From the NCBI GenBank assembly GCA_034522055.1, contig JAXHLS010000002.1:2294001-2358000 (forward strand): a stretch of DNA of 64,000 nucleotides. The letters are read 5' to 3'. How positions within the stretch are numbered: the first letter of the stretch is position 1; the number at the start of each line of letters is the position of its first letter. The notes beneath the pieces were generated by a model, which did no database searches, was not told the DNA's origin, and was given only the letters and a program-made list of their open reading frames with translations. Below, one piece after another: positions 43,306 to 55,457 of this stretch. A program made the translations under genes and the position numbers. The stretch is from Gammaproteobacteria bacterium. Its GTDB lineage: Bacteria > Pseudomonadota > Gammaproteobacteria > JAABTG01.

Positions 43306-44847
43306 ATGCAACTCAGCGCAACCGAAATCAGCGACCTGATCAAGAAGAAGATAGAAAACTTCGATCTGGGTACCGAAGCACGTACGGAAGGCACCGTGGT
43401 CAGCCTCACCGATGGCATCGCCCGCATCCACGGCCTCGCCGACGTCATGCAGGGAGAGATGATCGAGTTTCCCGGCGACACCTTCGGCCTCGCCCTCAAC
43501 CTGGAGCGCGACTCGGTGGGCGCGGTCATCATGGGTGAATACGGGCACATCACCGAGGGTGACACGGTCAAGTGTACCGGCCGCATCCTCGAGGTACCGA
43601 TCGGCGAGGGTCTGTTGGGCCGCGTGGTGGATGCCCTGGGTCGCCCCATCGACGGCAAGGGCGAGGTGGCCAGCGACCAGTTCGCTCCCATCGAGAAGGT
43701 GGCGCCCGGCGTCATCTCCCGCAAGTCCGTATCCCAGCCGCTGCAGACCGGCCTCAAGGCCATCGACGCCATGGTGCCCGTGGGCCGCGGCCAGCGCGAA
43801 CTCATCATCGGCGACCGTCAGACCGGCAAGACCGCCATCGCCGTCGACGCCATCATCAACCAGAAGGACACGGGCGTTAAGTGCATCTATGTGGCTATCG
43901 GCCAGAAAAACTCCTCCATCGCCGGTGTGGTGCGCAAGCTCGAGGAGCACGGCGCCATGGATCACACCATCGTGGTGGCGGCGGCGGCGGCCGAATCGGC
44001 GGCCCTGCAGTTCATCGCCCCCTATGCCGGCTGCACCATGGGCGAGTATTTCCGCGACATCGGCCAGGACGCCCTCATCATCTACGACGACCTGACCAAG
44101 CAGGCCTGGGCCTACCGCCAGGTATCCCTGCTGCTGCGGCGCCCGCCGGGGCGCGAGGCCTACCCCGGTGACGTCTTCTACCTCCACTCGCGTCTGCTGG
44201 AGCGGGCGGCCCGGGTCAACGCGGATTACGTGGAGAAGGAGACCGGCGGCAAGGTCAAGGGCCAGACGGGGTCTCTCACCGCCCTGCCGATCATCGAGAC
44301 CCAGGCGGGCGATGTATCCGCCTTCGTGCCCACCAACGTCATCTCCATCACGGATGGCCAGATCTTCCTGGAGAGCGACCTGTTCAATGCCAACATCCGG
44401 CCCGCCATCAACGCCGGTCTGTCGGTGTCCCGCGTGGGCGGTGCCGCCCAGACCAAGGCCATCAAGAAGCTCGGCGGCGGTGTGCGTCTGGCCCTGGCCC
44501 AGTACCGCGAGCTGGCGGCCTTCTCCCAGTTCGCCTCGGACCTGGACGAGGCCACCCGCAAGCAGCTGGAGCGTGGCCAGCGGGTCACGGAACTCATGAA
44601 GCAGAACCAGTATGCGCCCATGAGCGTGGGCAGCATGGCGGTGAGCCTGTTTGCCGTGGAAGGAGGCTATCTGGACGACGTGGAGATCAGCAAGATCGGC
44701 GATTTCGAGGCCGCCCTGCAGCGGCATATGCAGAGCGAGCACAAGGACCTGATGGCGCAGATGGACGAATCGGGTGACTGGAACGATGACATCGAAGCCG
44801 CCCTCGTCAAGGCCCTGGATGACTTCAAGGCCCATCACGCCTGGTAG
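43306..44847 (+). CDS. atpA: ATP synthase F1 subunit alpha
   Basis: A 513-residue non-catalytic nucleotide-binding subunit, the same length as in E. coli. Walker A is GDRQTGKTA (about 169-177); [25 protein letters not shown] and [24 protein letters not shown] are alpha signatures. It forms the alpha3beta3 hexamer with atpD. Confidence 0.98.
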   Translation: MQLSATEISDLIKKKIENFDLGTEARTEGTVVSLTDGIARIHGLADVMQGEMIEFPGDTFGLALNLERDSVGAVIMGEYGHITEGDTVKCTGRILEVPIGEGLLGRVVDALGRPIDGKGEVASDQFAPIEKVAPGVISRKSVSQPLQTGLKAIDAMVPVGRGQRELIIGDRQTGKTAIAVDAIINQKDTGVKCIYVAIGQKNSSIAGVVRKLEEHGAMDHTIVVAAAAAESAALQFIAPYAGCTMGEYFRDIGQDALIIYDDLTKQAWAYRQVSLLLRRPPGREAYPGDVFYLHSRLLERAARVNADYVEKETGGKVKGQTGSLTALPIIETQAGDVSAFVPTNVISITDGQIFLESDLFNANIRPAINAGLSVSRVGGAAQTKAIKKLGGGVRLALAQYRELAAFSQFASDLDEATRKQLERGQRVTELMKQNQYAPMSVGSMAVSLFAVEGGYLDDVEISKIGDFEAALQRHMQSEHKDLMAQMDESGDWNDDIEAALVKALDDFKAHHAW

Positions 44848-44962
44848 CATCGGCCTCGGGAGGAGGTCTCCCGCCTGTGCAGATGGGCGGGAGCCGGTTC
44901 AGGGAGGCAGGCCCATGACGGGCCATCGGGCACCGCAACGACCAAGAGGTTTTTAGAGACCA

Positions 44963-45823
44963 ATGGCTGGCGCAAAAGAGATCCGCACCAAGATTAAGAG
45001 TATCCAGAGTACTCAGAAGATCACCCGTGCCATGGAGATGGTGGCCGCGAGCAAGATGCGCAAGGCCCAGGACCGCATGAAGTCGGCGCGGCCCTATGCG
45101 GACAAGATCCGCAATGTCATCGCCCACGTGGCCCATGCCAGCAGCGAGTATCGCCACCCCTTTCTCGAGGAGCGCGAGGTGAAACGGGTGGGCTATATCG
45201 TGGTGTCCACGGATCGCGGCCTGTGCGGCGGGCTCAACGTCAACCTGTTCCGCACCACCCTGGCGGACATGAAGCGGTGGCGCGAGCAGGATATCGACAT
45301 GGATTTCTGCACCATCGGCTCCAAGGCCATCGGCTTCTTCAAGCGCGTGGGCGGGAATATCGTCGGGGAGACCAGTCAGCTCGGGGATCGTCCGCGCCTG
45401 GAAGACCTCATCGGCACGGCGAAGGTGATGATGGACGCCTACGAGGAGGGTACGGTCGATCGGGTCTACCTGGTGTTCAACGAGTTCGTCAACTCCATGA
45501 CCCAGAGGCCGCAGATCGAACAGATTCTGCCGCTGCCGCCGTCGGAAGACGAGGAACTCAGGCATCACTGGGATTACCTCTACGAGCCCGATGCCCAGGA
45601 CGTGATGGAAAACCTCCTCATGCGTTACATCGAATCCCTGCTCTACCAGTCCGTGGTGGAGAACATCGCCTGCGAACAGGCGGCCCGCATGGTGGCCATG
45701 AAGGCGGCCTCGGACAACGCCGGTGACCTCATCGACGACCTGCAGATGGTCTACAACAAGGCCCGGCAGGCGGCCATCACCCAGGAGATCTCCGAGATCG
45801 TGAGCGGGGCCGCCGCCGTCTAG
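44963..45823 (+). CDS. atpG: ATP synthase F1 subunit gamma
   Basis: A 286-residue rotor shaft. [33 protein letters not shown] at the N-terminus and [41 protein letters not shown] at the C-terminus are the two coiled-coil arms. The central segment [17 protein letters not shown] is typical. Gap to atpA is 115 bp. Confidence 0.97.
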   Translation: MAGAKEIRTKIKSIQSTQKITRAMEMVAASKMRKAQDRMKSARPYADKIRNVIAHVAHASSEYRHPFLEEREVKRVGYIVVSTDRGLCGGLNVNLFRTTLADMKRWREQDIDMDFCTIGSKAIGFFKRVGGNIVGETSQLGDRPRLEDLIGTAKVMMDAYEEGTVDRVYLVFNEFVNSMTQRPQIEQILPLPPSEDEELRHHWDYLYEPDAQDVMENLLMRYIESLLYQSVVENIACEQAARMVAMKAASDNAGDLIDDLQMVYNKARQAAITQEISEIVSGAAAV

Positions 45824-45895
45824 GCCGGCCCGGGACCCTACTGCAATGCCTTTTGGTGCGCGCCGAGCGCATCCACAGAAAAAACCTGAGGATAA

Positions 45896-47284
<1,389 letters not shown>

Positions 47285-47336
47285 GCCCCGTGCCCGAGGT
47301 CTTCCCCCAACCCCCCAACGGAGCATTGAGTCGAAT

Positions 47337-47762
47337 ATGGCCATGACCCTACACGTCGACATCGTCAGCGCCGAGTCCGCCATCTTTTCCGGCACCGCCG
47401 AGATGGTGTTCGCCCCCGCCGTGATGGGTGAGGTGGGCATCGCGCCCCGCCACTCGCCGCTGCTGAGCCCCCTCAAGCCGGGGGAGGTGAGGGTGCGGCT
47501 GCCGGGCGGTGAGGAGGAAGTATTTTACGTCTCCGGCGGCATCCTGGAGGTTCAGCCCCACGTGGTGACGGTGCTGTCGGATACCAGCCTGCGGGCCCAC
47601 GACCTGGACGAGGCCAAGGCCCTGGAGGCCAAGGAGAGCGCCGAGGCGGCGCTGGCGGACCGCAGCGCCGACATCGACTACGCCAAGGCCCAGGCCGAAC
47701 TGGCGGAGGCCATGGCCCAGTTGCAGATGATCCAGCGCCTGCGCAAGAAGGCCAATCGTTGA
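47337..47762 (+). CDS. atpC: ATP synthase F1 subunit epsilon
   Basis: A 141-residue regulatory subunit. The beta-sandwich part has [47 protein letters not shown], and the C-terminal helices have [46 protein letters not shown]. It completes the standard gene order atpIBEFHAGDC. Confidence 0.96.
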   Translation: MAMTLHVDIVSAESAIFSGTAEMVFAPAVMGEVGIAPRHSPLLSPLKPGEVRVRLPGGEEEVFYVSGGILEVQPHVVTVLSDTSLRAHDLDEAKALEAKESAEAALADRSADIDYAKAQAELAEAMAQLQMIQRLRKKANR

Positions 47763-47809
47763 AGGCGGGTAGCGCGCCGCGGTTGCACTGATTCACCCGG
47801 AGTCCGGCC

Positions 47810-49174
47810 ATGCCCAGCCTCAGCGTCATCATCCTCGCGGCAGGTCAGGGCAAGCGCATGCACTCCGCCCTGCCCAAGGTCCTCCATCCCATCGCCGGCA
47901 AGCCCCTCCTGGGCCATGTCATCGACCGCGCCGCAGAGCTGGCCGCGGACCACATCGCCGTGGTCTACGGCCACGGTGGTGACCAGGTGCTTGAAGGCAT
48001 GGCGGCGGCGCCCGTGCGCTGGGTGCTGCAGGCCCAGCAACTGGGTACGGGCCATGCCGTCGCCCAGGCCATGCCGGAGGTGGACGACGAGGCCACGGTG
48101 CTGGTGCTCTACGGCGACGTGCCCCTGACCCGCACCGCTACCCTGCGGCGCCTGGTGGACCTAGTCGGTCCCCGCAGTCTCGGCCTGGTGACCGTCCGCC
48201 TGGATGATCCCACGGGCTACGGCCGGGTGGTGCGGAATGCGGACGGTGCCGTCACGCACATCGTCGAGCAGAAGGATGCGGACTCCGAGGAACTGGCGGT
48301 AAGGGAGATCAACACGGGGATCCTGGCGGCGCCCGCGGGGGCCCTGCGGGGCTGGTTGGCCCGCCTCGATAACGCCAACGCCCAGGGCGAGTATTACCTG
48401 ACGGACGTCATCTCCATGGCGGTGGCGGACGGCCTGGTGGTCCATACCGTCCATCCCGCCCACAGCCACGAGGTGGAGGGGGTCAACAACCGCGCCCAGC
48501 TCGCGGCCCTGGAACGCACCTACCAGCGGGCCCGGGCCGAAGAGCTGCTCCACCAGGGAGTGACCCTGATGGACCCGGCGCGCTTCGACCTGCGGGGCAC
48601 TCTGGAGGCGGGCCGGGACGTGACCATCGACGTCAACGTGATCTGCGAGGGCCGGGTGGTGCTGGGGGACGGCGTGGTGGTGGGGGCCAACGTGGTCCTG
48701 AGGAACGTGGAGATCGGTCCCCACACCGAGGTCTTACCCTTCTCCATGGTGGATACGGCAACCGTGGGGGCGGACGCCCGCATCGGCCCTTACGCCCGCA
48801 TTCGCCCCGAGAGCCACTTGGCGGATCACGTGCATGTGGGCAACTTCGTGGAGATAAAGAAATCGGCGGTGGGCGAGGGCTCCAAGATCAATCACCTCAG
48901 CTATGTGGGGGACAGCGAGGTCGGCCGCGGGGTTAATATCGGCGCCGGCACCATCACCTGCAACTACGACGGCGCCAACAAGCATCGTACCGTCATCGGC
49001 GACGACGTGTTCGTGGGATCCGACACCCAGCTGGTGGCACCGGTCACGGTGGGGGCGGGGGCGACCATCGGCGCCGGGACCACGGTGACCCGCGATGTCC
49101 CCCCCGGCGAACTGGCTCTCAGCCGGGTCGCCCAGACCATCCGCACGGGCTGGCAGCGGCCGCGAAAGAAGTAG
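47810..49174 (+). CDS. glmU: Bifunctional UDP-GlcNAc pyrophosphorylase / GlcN-1-P acetyltransferase
   Basis: A 454-residue two-domain enzyme. The uridylyltransferase domain has [29 protein letters not shown] (residues 5-33) and [10 protein letters not shown]. The C-terminal left-handed beta-helix acetyltransferase has hexapeptide repeats and [28 protein letters not shown], then [15 protein letters not shown]. It makes UDP-GlcNAc for peptidoglycan and LPS. Its partner GlmS follows after 120 bp. Confidence 0.97.
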   Translation: MPSLSVIILAAGQGKRMHSALPKVLHPIAGKPLLGHVIDRAAELAADHIAVVYGHGGDQVLEGMAAAPVRWVLQAQQLGTGHAVAQAMPEVDDEATVLVLYGDVPLTRTATLRRLVDLVGPRSLGLVTVRLDDPTGYGRVVRNADGAVTHIVEQKDADSEELAVREINTGILAAPAGALRGWLARLDNANAQGEYYLTDVISMAVADGLVVHTVHPAHSHEVEGVNNRAQLAALERTYQRARAEELLHQGVTLMDPARFDLRGTLEAGRDVTIDVNVICEGRVVLGDGVVVGANVVLRNVEIGPHTEVLPFSMVDTATVGADARIGPYARIRPESHLADHVHVGNFVEIKKSAVGEGSKINHLSYVGDSEVGRGVNIGAGTITCNYDGANKHRTVIGDDVFVGSDTQLVAPVTVGAGATIGAGTTVTRDVPPGELALSRVAQTIRTGWQRPRKK

Positions 49175-49294
49175 CCACCCCGGCCGCTATCTGAAGCCAG
49201 ACCCCGGCGTTTCCGGCCGGGCCGTCCGGTCCCGCGATGGCCCGGGCGAACGGCATATCATGGGTCCGGCACAGTCACTAGGGGGTACTGATTC

Positions 49295-51118
49295 ATGTGT
49301 GGAATAGTCGGCGCAATCGCCAATCGGGACGTGGTCTCCACGCTGATGGATGGCCTCCAGCGCCTGGAATACCGCGGTTATGACTCCGCGGGTCTCGCCG
49401 TGCAGGGGCCCAACGGCCTGCAGCGCATGCGTTCCGTGGGCAAGGTGGCGGCCCTGCGTGGCCTGCTGGACCAGGGCGGTTTCAGCGGTGACCTCGGCAT
49501 CGCCCACACCCGCTGGGCCACCCACGGCATGCCTGCCGAACGCAATGCCCACCCCCATATGAGCGGCGAGCGGGTGGCCGTGGTTCATAACGGCATCATC
49601 GAGAACCACTGGGCCCTGCGTACCATGCTTTCCGCCGAGGGCTATCGCTTCAGCTCCGATACCGATACCGAGGTCATCGCCCACCTGCTGGCCCGCGAGC
49701 TGGCGGGCAATACCGATCTACTGTCGGCGGTGCGCGCGGCCATCCGCCAACTGGTGGGGGCCTATGCCCTGGCGGTGGTGGCCCCCGATGATCGCGACCG
49801 GCTGGTGGTGGCGCGGGCCGGCAGTCCCCTGGTCATCGGCATCGGTGAGGGCGAGAACTTCATCGCTTCGGATGTGCTCGCCCTGCTGCCGGTGACCCAG
49901 CGCTTCGTGTTTCTGGAAGAGGGAGACCTGGCCGAGGTGCGGCGCGACGGTGTGATGGTCTACGACGAGCACGGGGAGGCCGTCGAGCGGGAAGCCAAGG
50001 TCTCCGTGCAAGTGGCCGGCACCATGGACAAGGGCCCCTACCGGCATTTCATGGAAAAGGAGATCGCCGAGCAGCCCGCCGTCATCGCCGAGACCCTGGA
50101 GGGCAGGATCTTCAAGGGCCGCCTGCTGGAGGAGAGCTTCGGCCACGAGGCCACGCAACTCCTGAACCAGGTGCAATGTGTGCACATCATCGCCTGCGGC
50201 ACCAGCTACCATGCCGGGCTGGTGGCTCGCTACTGGATAGAGGAGGTGGGTATACCCTGCACCGTGGAGGTGGCGAGCGAGTATCGCTACCGCTCGGTGG
50301 TGGTGCCCCCCAACACTCTGTTCCTGACCCTGTCCCAGTCCGGAGAGACGGCGGATACCCTGGCGGCCCTGCGAGTGGCCAAGTCCGCCGGCTATCTGGG
50401 CAGCATGACCATCTGCAACGTGCCCGAGAGTTCCCTGACCCGGGAATCGGACGTGGTCCTGATGACCCGTGCCGGCCCCGAGATCGGCGTGGCCTCCACC
50501 AAGGCCTTCACCACCCAGCTCGTGTGCCTGCGCCTGCTCACCCTCGCCCTGGCGCGCCGTCGCGGCCTCACCGCGGACCAGGAACGGGTGCTGGTGGAGG
50601 AACTCCACGCCCTGCCGCGCCAGGTGGAGGTGGTGTTGGAGCTGTCCGATGCCATCAAGGCCATGGCGGATGCCTTTGCCGAACGCAGCCATGCCCTGTT
50701 CCTGGGACGGGGTACCTTCTACCCCATCGCCATGGAAGGGGCGCTGAAAATGAAGGAGATCTCCTACATCCACGCCGAGGCCTACCCTGCCGGGGAACTC
50801 AAGCATGGCCCCCTGGCCCTGGTGGACGCCGATATGCCCGTGGTGTGCGCGCTGCCGGACGACCCCCTGCTGGACAAGGTGCTTTCCAACCTCCAGGAGG
50901 TGCGGGCCCGCGGCGGTGAACTGTTCCTGTTCAGCGACCTCAAGGTGTCCATCGATCTGGACAACTACCAGAATCTCACCCTGTCGGATATCTGTCCCAC
51001 CACCGCGCCCATCGTTTACACCGTACCCCTGCAATTGCTGGCCTACCACGTGGCGGTACTGAAAGGCACCGACGTTGACCAGCCCAGGAACCTCGCCAAG
51101 TCGGTCACGGTGGAGTAG
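49295..51118 (+). CDS. glmS: Glutamine-fructose-6-phosphate aminotransferase
   Basis: A 607-residue enzyme making glucosamine-6-phosphate. Cys2 of the mature chain (MCGIVGAIANRDV) is the N-terminal nucleophile of the glutaminase domain. Two SIS isomerase domains follow (CGTSYHAGLVARYWIEE and LFLGRGTFYPIAMEGALKMKEISYIHAEAYPAGELKHG). The C-terminus PRNLAKSVTVE is canonical. No glmS ribozyme-like leader was seen. Confidence 0.97.
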   Translation: MCGIVGAIANRDVVSTLMDGLQRLEYRGYDSAGLAVQGPNGLQRMRSVGKVAALRGLLDQGGFSGDLGIAHTRWATHGMPAERNAHPHMSGERVAVVHNGIIENHWALRTMLSAEGYRFSSDTDTEVIAHLLARELAGNTDLLSAVRAAIRQLVGAYALAVVAPDDRDRLVVARAGSPLVIGIGEGENFIASDVLALLPVTQRFVFLEEGDLAEVRRDGVMVYDEHGEAVEREAKVSVQVAGTMDKGPYRHFMEKEIAEQPAVIAETLEGRIFKGRLLEESFGHEATQLLNQVQCVHIIACGTSYHAGLVARYWIEEVGIPCTVEVASEYRYRSVVVPPNTLFLTLSQSGETADTLAALRVAKSAGYLGSMTICNVPESSLTRESDVVLMTRAGPEIGVASTKAFTTQLVCLRLLTLALARRRGLTADQERVLVEELHALPRQVEVVLELSDAIKAMADAFAERSHALFLGRGTFYPIAMEGALKMKEISYIHAEAYPAGELKHGPLALVDADMPVVCALPDDPLLDKVLSNLQEVRARGGELFLFSDLKVSIDLDNYQNLTLSDICPTTAPIVYTVPLQLLAYHVAVLKGTDVDQPRNLAKSVTVE

Positions 51119-51308
51119 CCCGGACGCGCATCGCGGGGGCGGCGGGACGTCCGGACTTCGTATATTCTTTACTCGAGAGAAGGTGTCCTGCATTGGCAGG
51201 AAAAGCGGAACCGTCGCACACTTTGACTGCACCGGCCTCGAAGGGTCGGGGGTGCCGCCGCTAACCGTTGCGCGGGCAGGATTGGACAAGGTGAGGCATG
51301 GGTCGACC

Positions 51309-52157
51309 ATGGTGAATCAGGGGCATGAAGAAGACGGCGGCTCCGAGGTCAAGCGCTTCGGTTCGCACCTCGCCTCCCTGGTGAAGGTACCCTCCGCCCG
51401 CATCGCCGAGTTCGTGGACAGCTCTGCCCTGGAGCTGCAGCAACAACTCGCCGTCCTCGACGATGTCGATGGCCGTTTCGAGGCCATACTGCTGACGCTC
51501 CGGCGGGATCCGGAGCAGGGGCTGGAGGCCTTTTCCAGACTCGATCTGCGCATTGTGTCGCGGGACCATGGTTGGCGCGACATCCTCGCCAGGGAGGCGC
51601 TGCGGCAACCGGATGGCCTGCCCTTCCTCGTCGTGGCCCTGGAGAAATACATCGAGTATCTCCACTTTCGGCGCCGGCTTCTGGAGTTCATTCTCGAACG
51701 GCGGGCCGTGATGGAGACGGAGAGCAGGACCGACGTCTCCCCCTTCATGGCCACCCTGCACGATGTGGCCAGACGCGAGACCAGTGCCTTCGATCGGCCC
51801 GCGCGGGATCTCGGTGCCATGGCCTCCGACGTCTATCGCCGCCTGCCGCCGCGGGAGGCCTATCCGCTACATATTTCCGAAGGTGAGGAGATGACCCTGG
51901 TGATGGCGGGTCATTCGTTCCGCATGAGCCGGACGGCGGAGGTTCTGAACCTGACGGACGAGAACGGCGCCGCCTACCAACTTCCGTCCGGCAGCCACAG
52001 CGTCGGTCGCAGCCGTGATTGCGACGTGGTCCTGGACCCGAACCTGCGCGAGGTGTCCCGCAAACACTTGGTGATTGACTGGGATGGGCAGTCCGCACTC
52101 ACCCTCATGGACGTGTCCCATCTGGGTACCTTCGTGCCCAAGCAGAGTGCCGGCTGA
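51309..52157 (+). CDS. FHA-domain protein
   Basis: A 282-residue cytoplasmic protein. The N-terminal two thirds are helical and unassigned (LTLRRDPEQGLEAFSRLDLRIVS, LPFLVVALEKYIEYLHFRRRLLEFI). A forkhead-associated domain fills about 195-278: YQLPSGSHSVGRSRDCDVVLDPNLREVSRKHLVIDW contains the GR, S and H residues that bind phosphothreonine. No kinase or phosphatase gene is nearby. The start at 51309 is uncertain; an in-frame GTG lies at 51291. Confidence 0.75.
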   Translation: MVNQGHEEDGGSEVKRFGSHLASLVKVPSARIAEFVDSSALELQQQLAVLDDVDGRFEAILLTLRRDPEQGLEAFSRLDLRIVSRDHGWRDILAREALRQPDGLPFLVVALEKYIEYLHFRRRLLEFILERRAVMETESRTDVSPFMATLHDVARRETSAFDRPARDLGAMASDVYRRLPPREAYPLHISEGEEMTLVMAGHSFRMSRTAEVLNLTDENGAAYQLPSGSHSVGRSRDCDVVLDPNLREVSRKHLVIDWDGQSALTLMDVSHLGTFVPKQSAG

Positions 52158-52169
52158 AGGCTCGCCCGC

Positions 52170-52184
52170 TCGGTTCCTAACCGA
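52170..52184. terminator. Small hairpin between convergent genes, weak terminator candidate
   Basis: TCGGTT-CCT-AACCGA lies in the 43-bp gap between the FHA gene and hemL. The stem is only six pairs and no T-run follows, so termination here is uncertain. Confidence 0.3.
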
Positions 52185-52200
52185 CGATCCGCGCCACCCT

Positions 52201-53481
52201 TCAGAGGGTCTTGAAGACCTCCGCCGCCGCGGCCAAAGTGGTATCGAGGGTGTCGTCGTTGTGGGCGGCGGATATGAAGCCGGCCTCGAAGGCGGACGGG
52301 GCGAGGTAGATGCCGCGGTCCAGCATGCCGTGGAAGAAGCGCTTGAAGCGCTCCATATCGCAGGCGGTCACCTGGTCGAAGCGGGTGATGCGCGGCTCCT
52401 CGGAGAAGAACAGCCCGAACATGCCCCCCGCCTGATTGGTGGTGAAGGGTATCCCCGCATCCGCCGCTGCCGCGCGCAGCCCGGTGGTGAGACGGTCGGC
52501 CTTGATGGACAGGTCCTCGAAGAAGCCGGGCGCGGAGATGAGCTCCAGAGTCTTGAGGCCGGCCGCCATGGCCACTGGATTGCCCGACAGGGTCCCCGCC
52601 TGGTAGACGGGGCCGTCCGGCGACAACCGGGACATGACGTCGGCCCGCCCGCCAAAGGCCCCCACGGGCATGCCGCCGCCGATGACCTTGCCCAGGGTGG
52701 TGAGGTCGGGGGTGATGCCGAAGACCCCCTGGGCGCCGCCCAGGGAGACCCGGAAACCGCTCATCACCTCGTCGAATATCAGCAGGCTGCCGTACTCGTC
52801 ACACAGTCCGCGCAGACCCTTCAGGAAGCCGGGATCGGGCAGCACGCAGTTCATGTTGCCCGCCACCGGCTCCACGATGACGGTGGCGATTTCGTTCCCC
52901 ATGCGCCGGAACAGGTCGGTCACGGTATCCAGGTCGTTGTAGGTGACGGTGAGGGTATGCCGGGCCAGATCCGCCGGTACCCCGGGAGACGTGGGGACGC
53001 CCATGGTCAGCGCCCCCGAACCCGCCTTCACCAGCAGCGAGTCACCGTGGCCGTGGTAGCAGCCCTCGAACTTGACGATGGCGTCCCGTCCGGTGAAGCC
53101 GCGGGCCAGCCGGATGGCGCTCATGGTGGCCTCGGTGCCGGAGTTGACCATGCGTACCTGGGCCATGGAGGGCACCAGCTCGCACACCTTGGCGGCCATG
53201 AGCGTCTCCACCACCGTGGGGGCGCCGAAGCTCAACCCCCGGGCGGCCGCCTCCTGGACCACCCGCACCACCTCCGGATGGGCGTGGCCCAGTACCATGG
53301 GTCCCCATGAGCCCACGTAGTCCACGTAACGCTTGTCGTCCTCGTCCACCAGGTAGGGGCCTTCGGCCCGCTTGAAGAACACGGGATCCCCGCCCACGCC
53401 CTTGAACGCCCGCACCGGGGAATTGACGCCGCCCGGGATGTAGCGCCGTGCCTGCTCGAACAATTCATGGGACTGGGACAT
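52201..53481 (-). CDS. hemL: Glutamate-1-semialdehyde 2,1-aminomutase
   Basis: A 426-residue PLP enzyme converting glutamate-1-semialdehyde to 5-aminolevulinate for heme. [23 protein letters not shown] at the start is diagnostic. [33 protein letters not shown] and the PLP Lys in [18 protein letters not shown] (about residue 265) are present. AGAGGT lies five bases before the ATG. It is followed upstream on the same strand by thiE and thiD. Confidence 0.97.
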   Translation of the reverse strand: MSQSHELFEQARRYIPGGVNSPVRAFKGVGGDPVFFKRAEGPYLVDEDDKRYVDYVGSWGPMVLGHAHPEVVRVVQEAAARGLSFGAPTVVETLMAAKVCELVPSMAQVRMVNSGTEATMSAIRLARGFTGRDAIVKFEGCYHGHGDSLLVKAGSGALTMGVPTSPGVPADLARHTLTVTYNDLDTVTDLFRRMGNEIATVIVEPVAGNMNCVLPDPGFLKGLRGLCDEYGSLLIFDEVMSGFRVSLGGAQGVFGITPDLTTLGKVIGGGMPVGAFGGRADVMSRLSPDGPVYQAGTLSGNPVAMAAGLKTLELISAPGFFEDLSIKADRLTTGLRAAAADAGIPFTTNQAGGMFGLFFSEEPRITRFDQVTACDMERFKRFFHGMLDRGIYLAPSAFEAGFISAAHNDDTLDTTLAAAAEVFKTL

Positions 53482-53501
53482 GGGTGACCTCTGCGCTGGG
53501 T

Positions 53502-54158
53502 TCAGTTGCCGGGTGGGTGGGATGGCTGCTCGAAGAGCCGTTGAAAACCCGTTGCCGCACGGCGGGGATCCGGCGCCTCGAACAGGGCGCCGATGACCGC
53601 CAGCAGATCGGCCCCGGCCGCCAGCAGCGCGGCGCCATTTTCCTCACGGATCCCGCCGATGGCAACCACGGGTATCCGCAGGCGCGGGCGGGCCCGGCTC
53701 AGCACCTCGATGGGGGCGCCGGATGCACCGGGCTTCGAGGACGAAGGGAAGAAGCGCCCGAAGGCCACATAGTCCGCGCCGGCCTCCTGGGCCGCCACGG
53801 CCGCGTCGGGTCGATCGTAACAGGACACGCCGATGATGCCCCGCGGGCCCAGGGCACGGCGCGCCGTGGTGATGTCCACGTCCTCCTGCCCCAGATGCAC
53901 CCCGTCCGCGCCGATGGTAGCGGCTAGCTCCAGGTCGTCGTTGATCACGAGGGGCACGCCGTGACGCCGCGTCAGTCGCAGCAGGCCCTCGGCATCGGCC
54001 CGCCGGCGGGCCGAGGGAGAGTCCTTGTCGCGATACTGCAGCATGACGGCGCCGCCGGCGAGGACGGCCTCGCAGCGCTCCATGAGGGTCTCGCCGGCGA
54101 GGCCGTCACCGCTAATGGCATAGAGACCGCGGTGGGGCATGGGCCTGGGCCCGGTCAT
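53502..54158 (-). CDS. thiE: Thiamine-phosphate synthase
   Basis: Start at 54158 overlaps the thiD stop by ATGA and gives 218 residues, dropping an unlikely Pro/Arg-rich extension. The TIM-barrel enzyme joins HMP-PP and [47 protein letters not shown] (conserved Asp and Gln ligands) and [16 protein letters not shown] are ThiE signatures, and [25 protein letters not shown] closes the phosphate site. Confidence 0.95.
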   Translation of the reverse strand: MTGPRPMPHRGLYAISGDGLAGETLMERCEAVLAGGAVMLQYRDKDSPSARRRADAEGLLRLTRRHGVPLVINDDLELAATIGADGVHLGQEDVDITTARRALGPRGIIGVSCYDRPDAAVAAQEAGADYVAFGRFFPSSSKPGASGAPIEVLSRARPRLRIPVVAIGGIREENGAALLAAGADLLAVIGALFEAPDPRRAATGFQRLFEQPSHPPGN

Positions 54159-54982
54159 TCGGCCCGCCCGTGGGCCGCCCAGAACAGGCGGTTGGGCACA
54201 TGCTGGCCGTGGCCGATGCGGTAGCCGTGGCGCAGGGCCTGCCAAGTATATTCCTGGGCATGATGTATGGCGGAGGTCAATTCCCGGCCATGGGCGGCGA
54301 GCCCGGCGATGGCGCCGGCCAGGGTGCAGCCGGAGCCATGGTAGCCGTGGGGGAGACGCTCCCAGTGGAAGGTATCGATCTCCCGCCGGTGTCCGAAGAG
54401 CCGGTTCGCGATCCGGGTGCCTGCCATGTCGCCGCCGGTGATGAGCACGTACTCGGCACCCAGGTCCATCATCTCATGAGCCGCCGCCTCGGGAGTGTCG
54501 GCATGGCGCGCGAGGACGAAGGCCTCGGCGGTGTTGGGCGTGGCCACGGTGGTGCGGGGCAATAGAAGGGCCCGTATGGCGTCCGGCACCTCGTCGTCCA
54601 CCAGGCTGTCGCCGCGCCCGGATGCCAGCACCGGGTCCAGGATCACCGGCACATTCGGGTGGTCGGCGAGGATCCCCGCCACCGCCTCCACCAGGGCGGT
54701 GTCGGGCAACAGCCCGATCTTGCAGGCGGCCATGTCCAGGTCGGCGAGCAGGTGGCGGGCCTGCTCGATGAACTGCAGGGCGTCGACCGCATAGCAGGCC
54801 TGCGCGCCACGGGTGTCCTGGACGGTGAGGGCGGTCACCAGGGGGGCGGCGTGGCAACCCATACTGGCGATGGCCTCGATATCCGCCTGGATGCCCGCGC
54901 CGCCCGTGGGGTCCAGGCCGGACATGGTGACGACTATCGGATTGTCAGTAGGAGCCGGATTGTCGGAACGGGATTGAGACAT
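54155..54982 (-). CDS. thiD: Hydroxymethylpyrimidine (phosphate) kinase
   Basis: A 275-residue ribokinase-fold kinase that makes HMP-PP for ThiE. VVTMSGLDPTGGAGIQADIEAIASMGCHAAPLVTALTVQ (residues 17-55) is the ThiD N-terminal signature. PVILDPVLASGRGDSLVDDE and the catalytic GYHGSGCTLAGAIAGLAAHG loop near 215-234 are intact. It is coupled to thiE. No TPP riboswitch was recognised upstream. Confidence 0.94.
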   Translation of the reverse strand: MSQSRSDNPAPTDNPIVVTMSGLDPTGGAGIQADIEAIASMGCHAAPLVTALTVQDTRGAQACYAVDALQFIEQARHLLADLDMAACKIGLLPDTALVEAVAGILADHPNVPVILDPVLASGRGDSLVDDEVPDAIRALLLPRTTVATPNTAEAFVLARHADTPEAAAHEMMDLGAEYVLITGGDMAGTRIANRLFGHRREIDTFHWERLPHGYHGSGCTLAGAIAGLAAHGRELTSAIHHAQEYTWQALRHGYRIGHGQHVPNRLFWAAHGRAE

Positions 54983-55023
54983 GATGGGAATAGTTTACGT
55001 GAAAGTCGCGAAGCACGAACTCC

Positions 55024-55044
55024 CCCTCTCCCTCTGGGAGAGGG
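55024..55044. repeat. Interspersed palindromic repeat, CCCTCTCCC type
   Basis: CCCTCTCCC-TCT-GGGAGAGGG is a perfect 9-bp stem with a 3-base loop, followed by ATGGGGTGAGGG. This form is familiar as a dispersed intergenic palindrome in many proteobacterial genomes. Confidence 0.7.
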
Positions 55045-55063
55045 ATGGGGTGAGGGCACGAAC

Positions 55064-55112
55064 ATGGCGATACGCGCTCCTCTTTCATCATCTTGGCGGC
55101 GCGTATCGCCAT
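55064..55112. repeat. 14-bp perfect inverted repeat around a 21-bp loop
   Basis: ATGGCGATACGCGC (55064-55077) and GCGCGTATCGCCAT (55099-55112) are exact reverse complements. With the palindrome 19 bp to its left it makes a compound element in the thiD/rubredoxin gap. It could be the end structure of a small non-autonomous repeat. Confidence 0.7.
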
Positions 55113-55192
55113 GAGAGTTAACACCGGCCCGTTCAAGCGCGCGCCGCATCGCGTTATTCTTCCCGTACCACTCGAGCGTCCCTTACGGAACC

Positions 55193-55357
55193 ATGGCCAA
55201 ATATATGTGCGTGATATGCGGCTTCGTTTACGACGAGGCCGAAGGCTTGCCGGAGGAGGGGATCCCCCCCGGCACGGCCTTCGACGATCTGCCCCTCAAC
55301 TGGACCTGCCCCGACTGCGGCGCGCGGCGCGATGACTTCGAGATCATGCCGGAATGA
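55193..55357 (+). CDS. Rubredoxin
   Basis: A 54-residue electron carrier binding one iron through four cysteines: Cys6 and Cys9 (YMCVICGFVYDEAEG) and Cys39 and Cys42 (NWTCPDCGARRDDFE). Length and spacing are those of typical rubredoxins. It is divergent from thiD, an arrangement common in gammaproteobacteria. The redox partner is not identified. Confidence 0.95.
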   Translation: MAKYMCVICGFVYDEAEGLPEEGIPPGTAFDDLPLNWTCPDCGARRDDFEIMPE

Positions 55358-55457
55358 CAGGCGGTAAAACCCATAGCGGCCGATGGTTGAAAGTGGCTGG
55401 CGAAGCTGCCATCTTTTCCCTACAATTCCACAGGCCTATGGCTTAGAGGTGAAGATT

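Larger units (their letters stand above)
54983..55192. other. Divergent thiD/rubredoxin spacer with two strong hairpins
   Basis: The 210-bp gap holds the palindromes at 55024-55044 and 55064-55112, described separately. No small gene was seen. Confidence 0.5.

Noticed and set aside
49175-49294. glmS ribozyme ahead of glmS
   Set aside because: The 120-bp gap is short, shows no glmS-ribozyme core, and this class is mainly found in Gram-positive bacteria.
54983-55060. TPP riboswitch upstream of thiD
   Set aside because: No TPP aptamer (thi-box) core such as CUGAGA was recognised; the structure here is the palindromic repeat.
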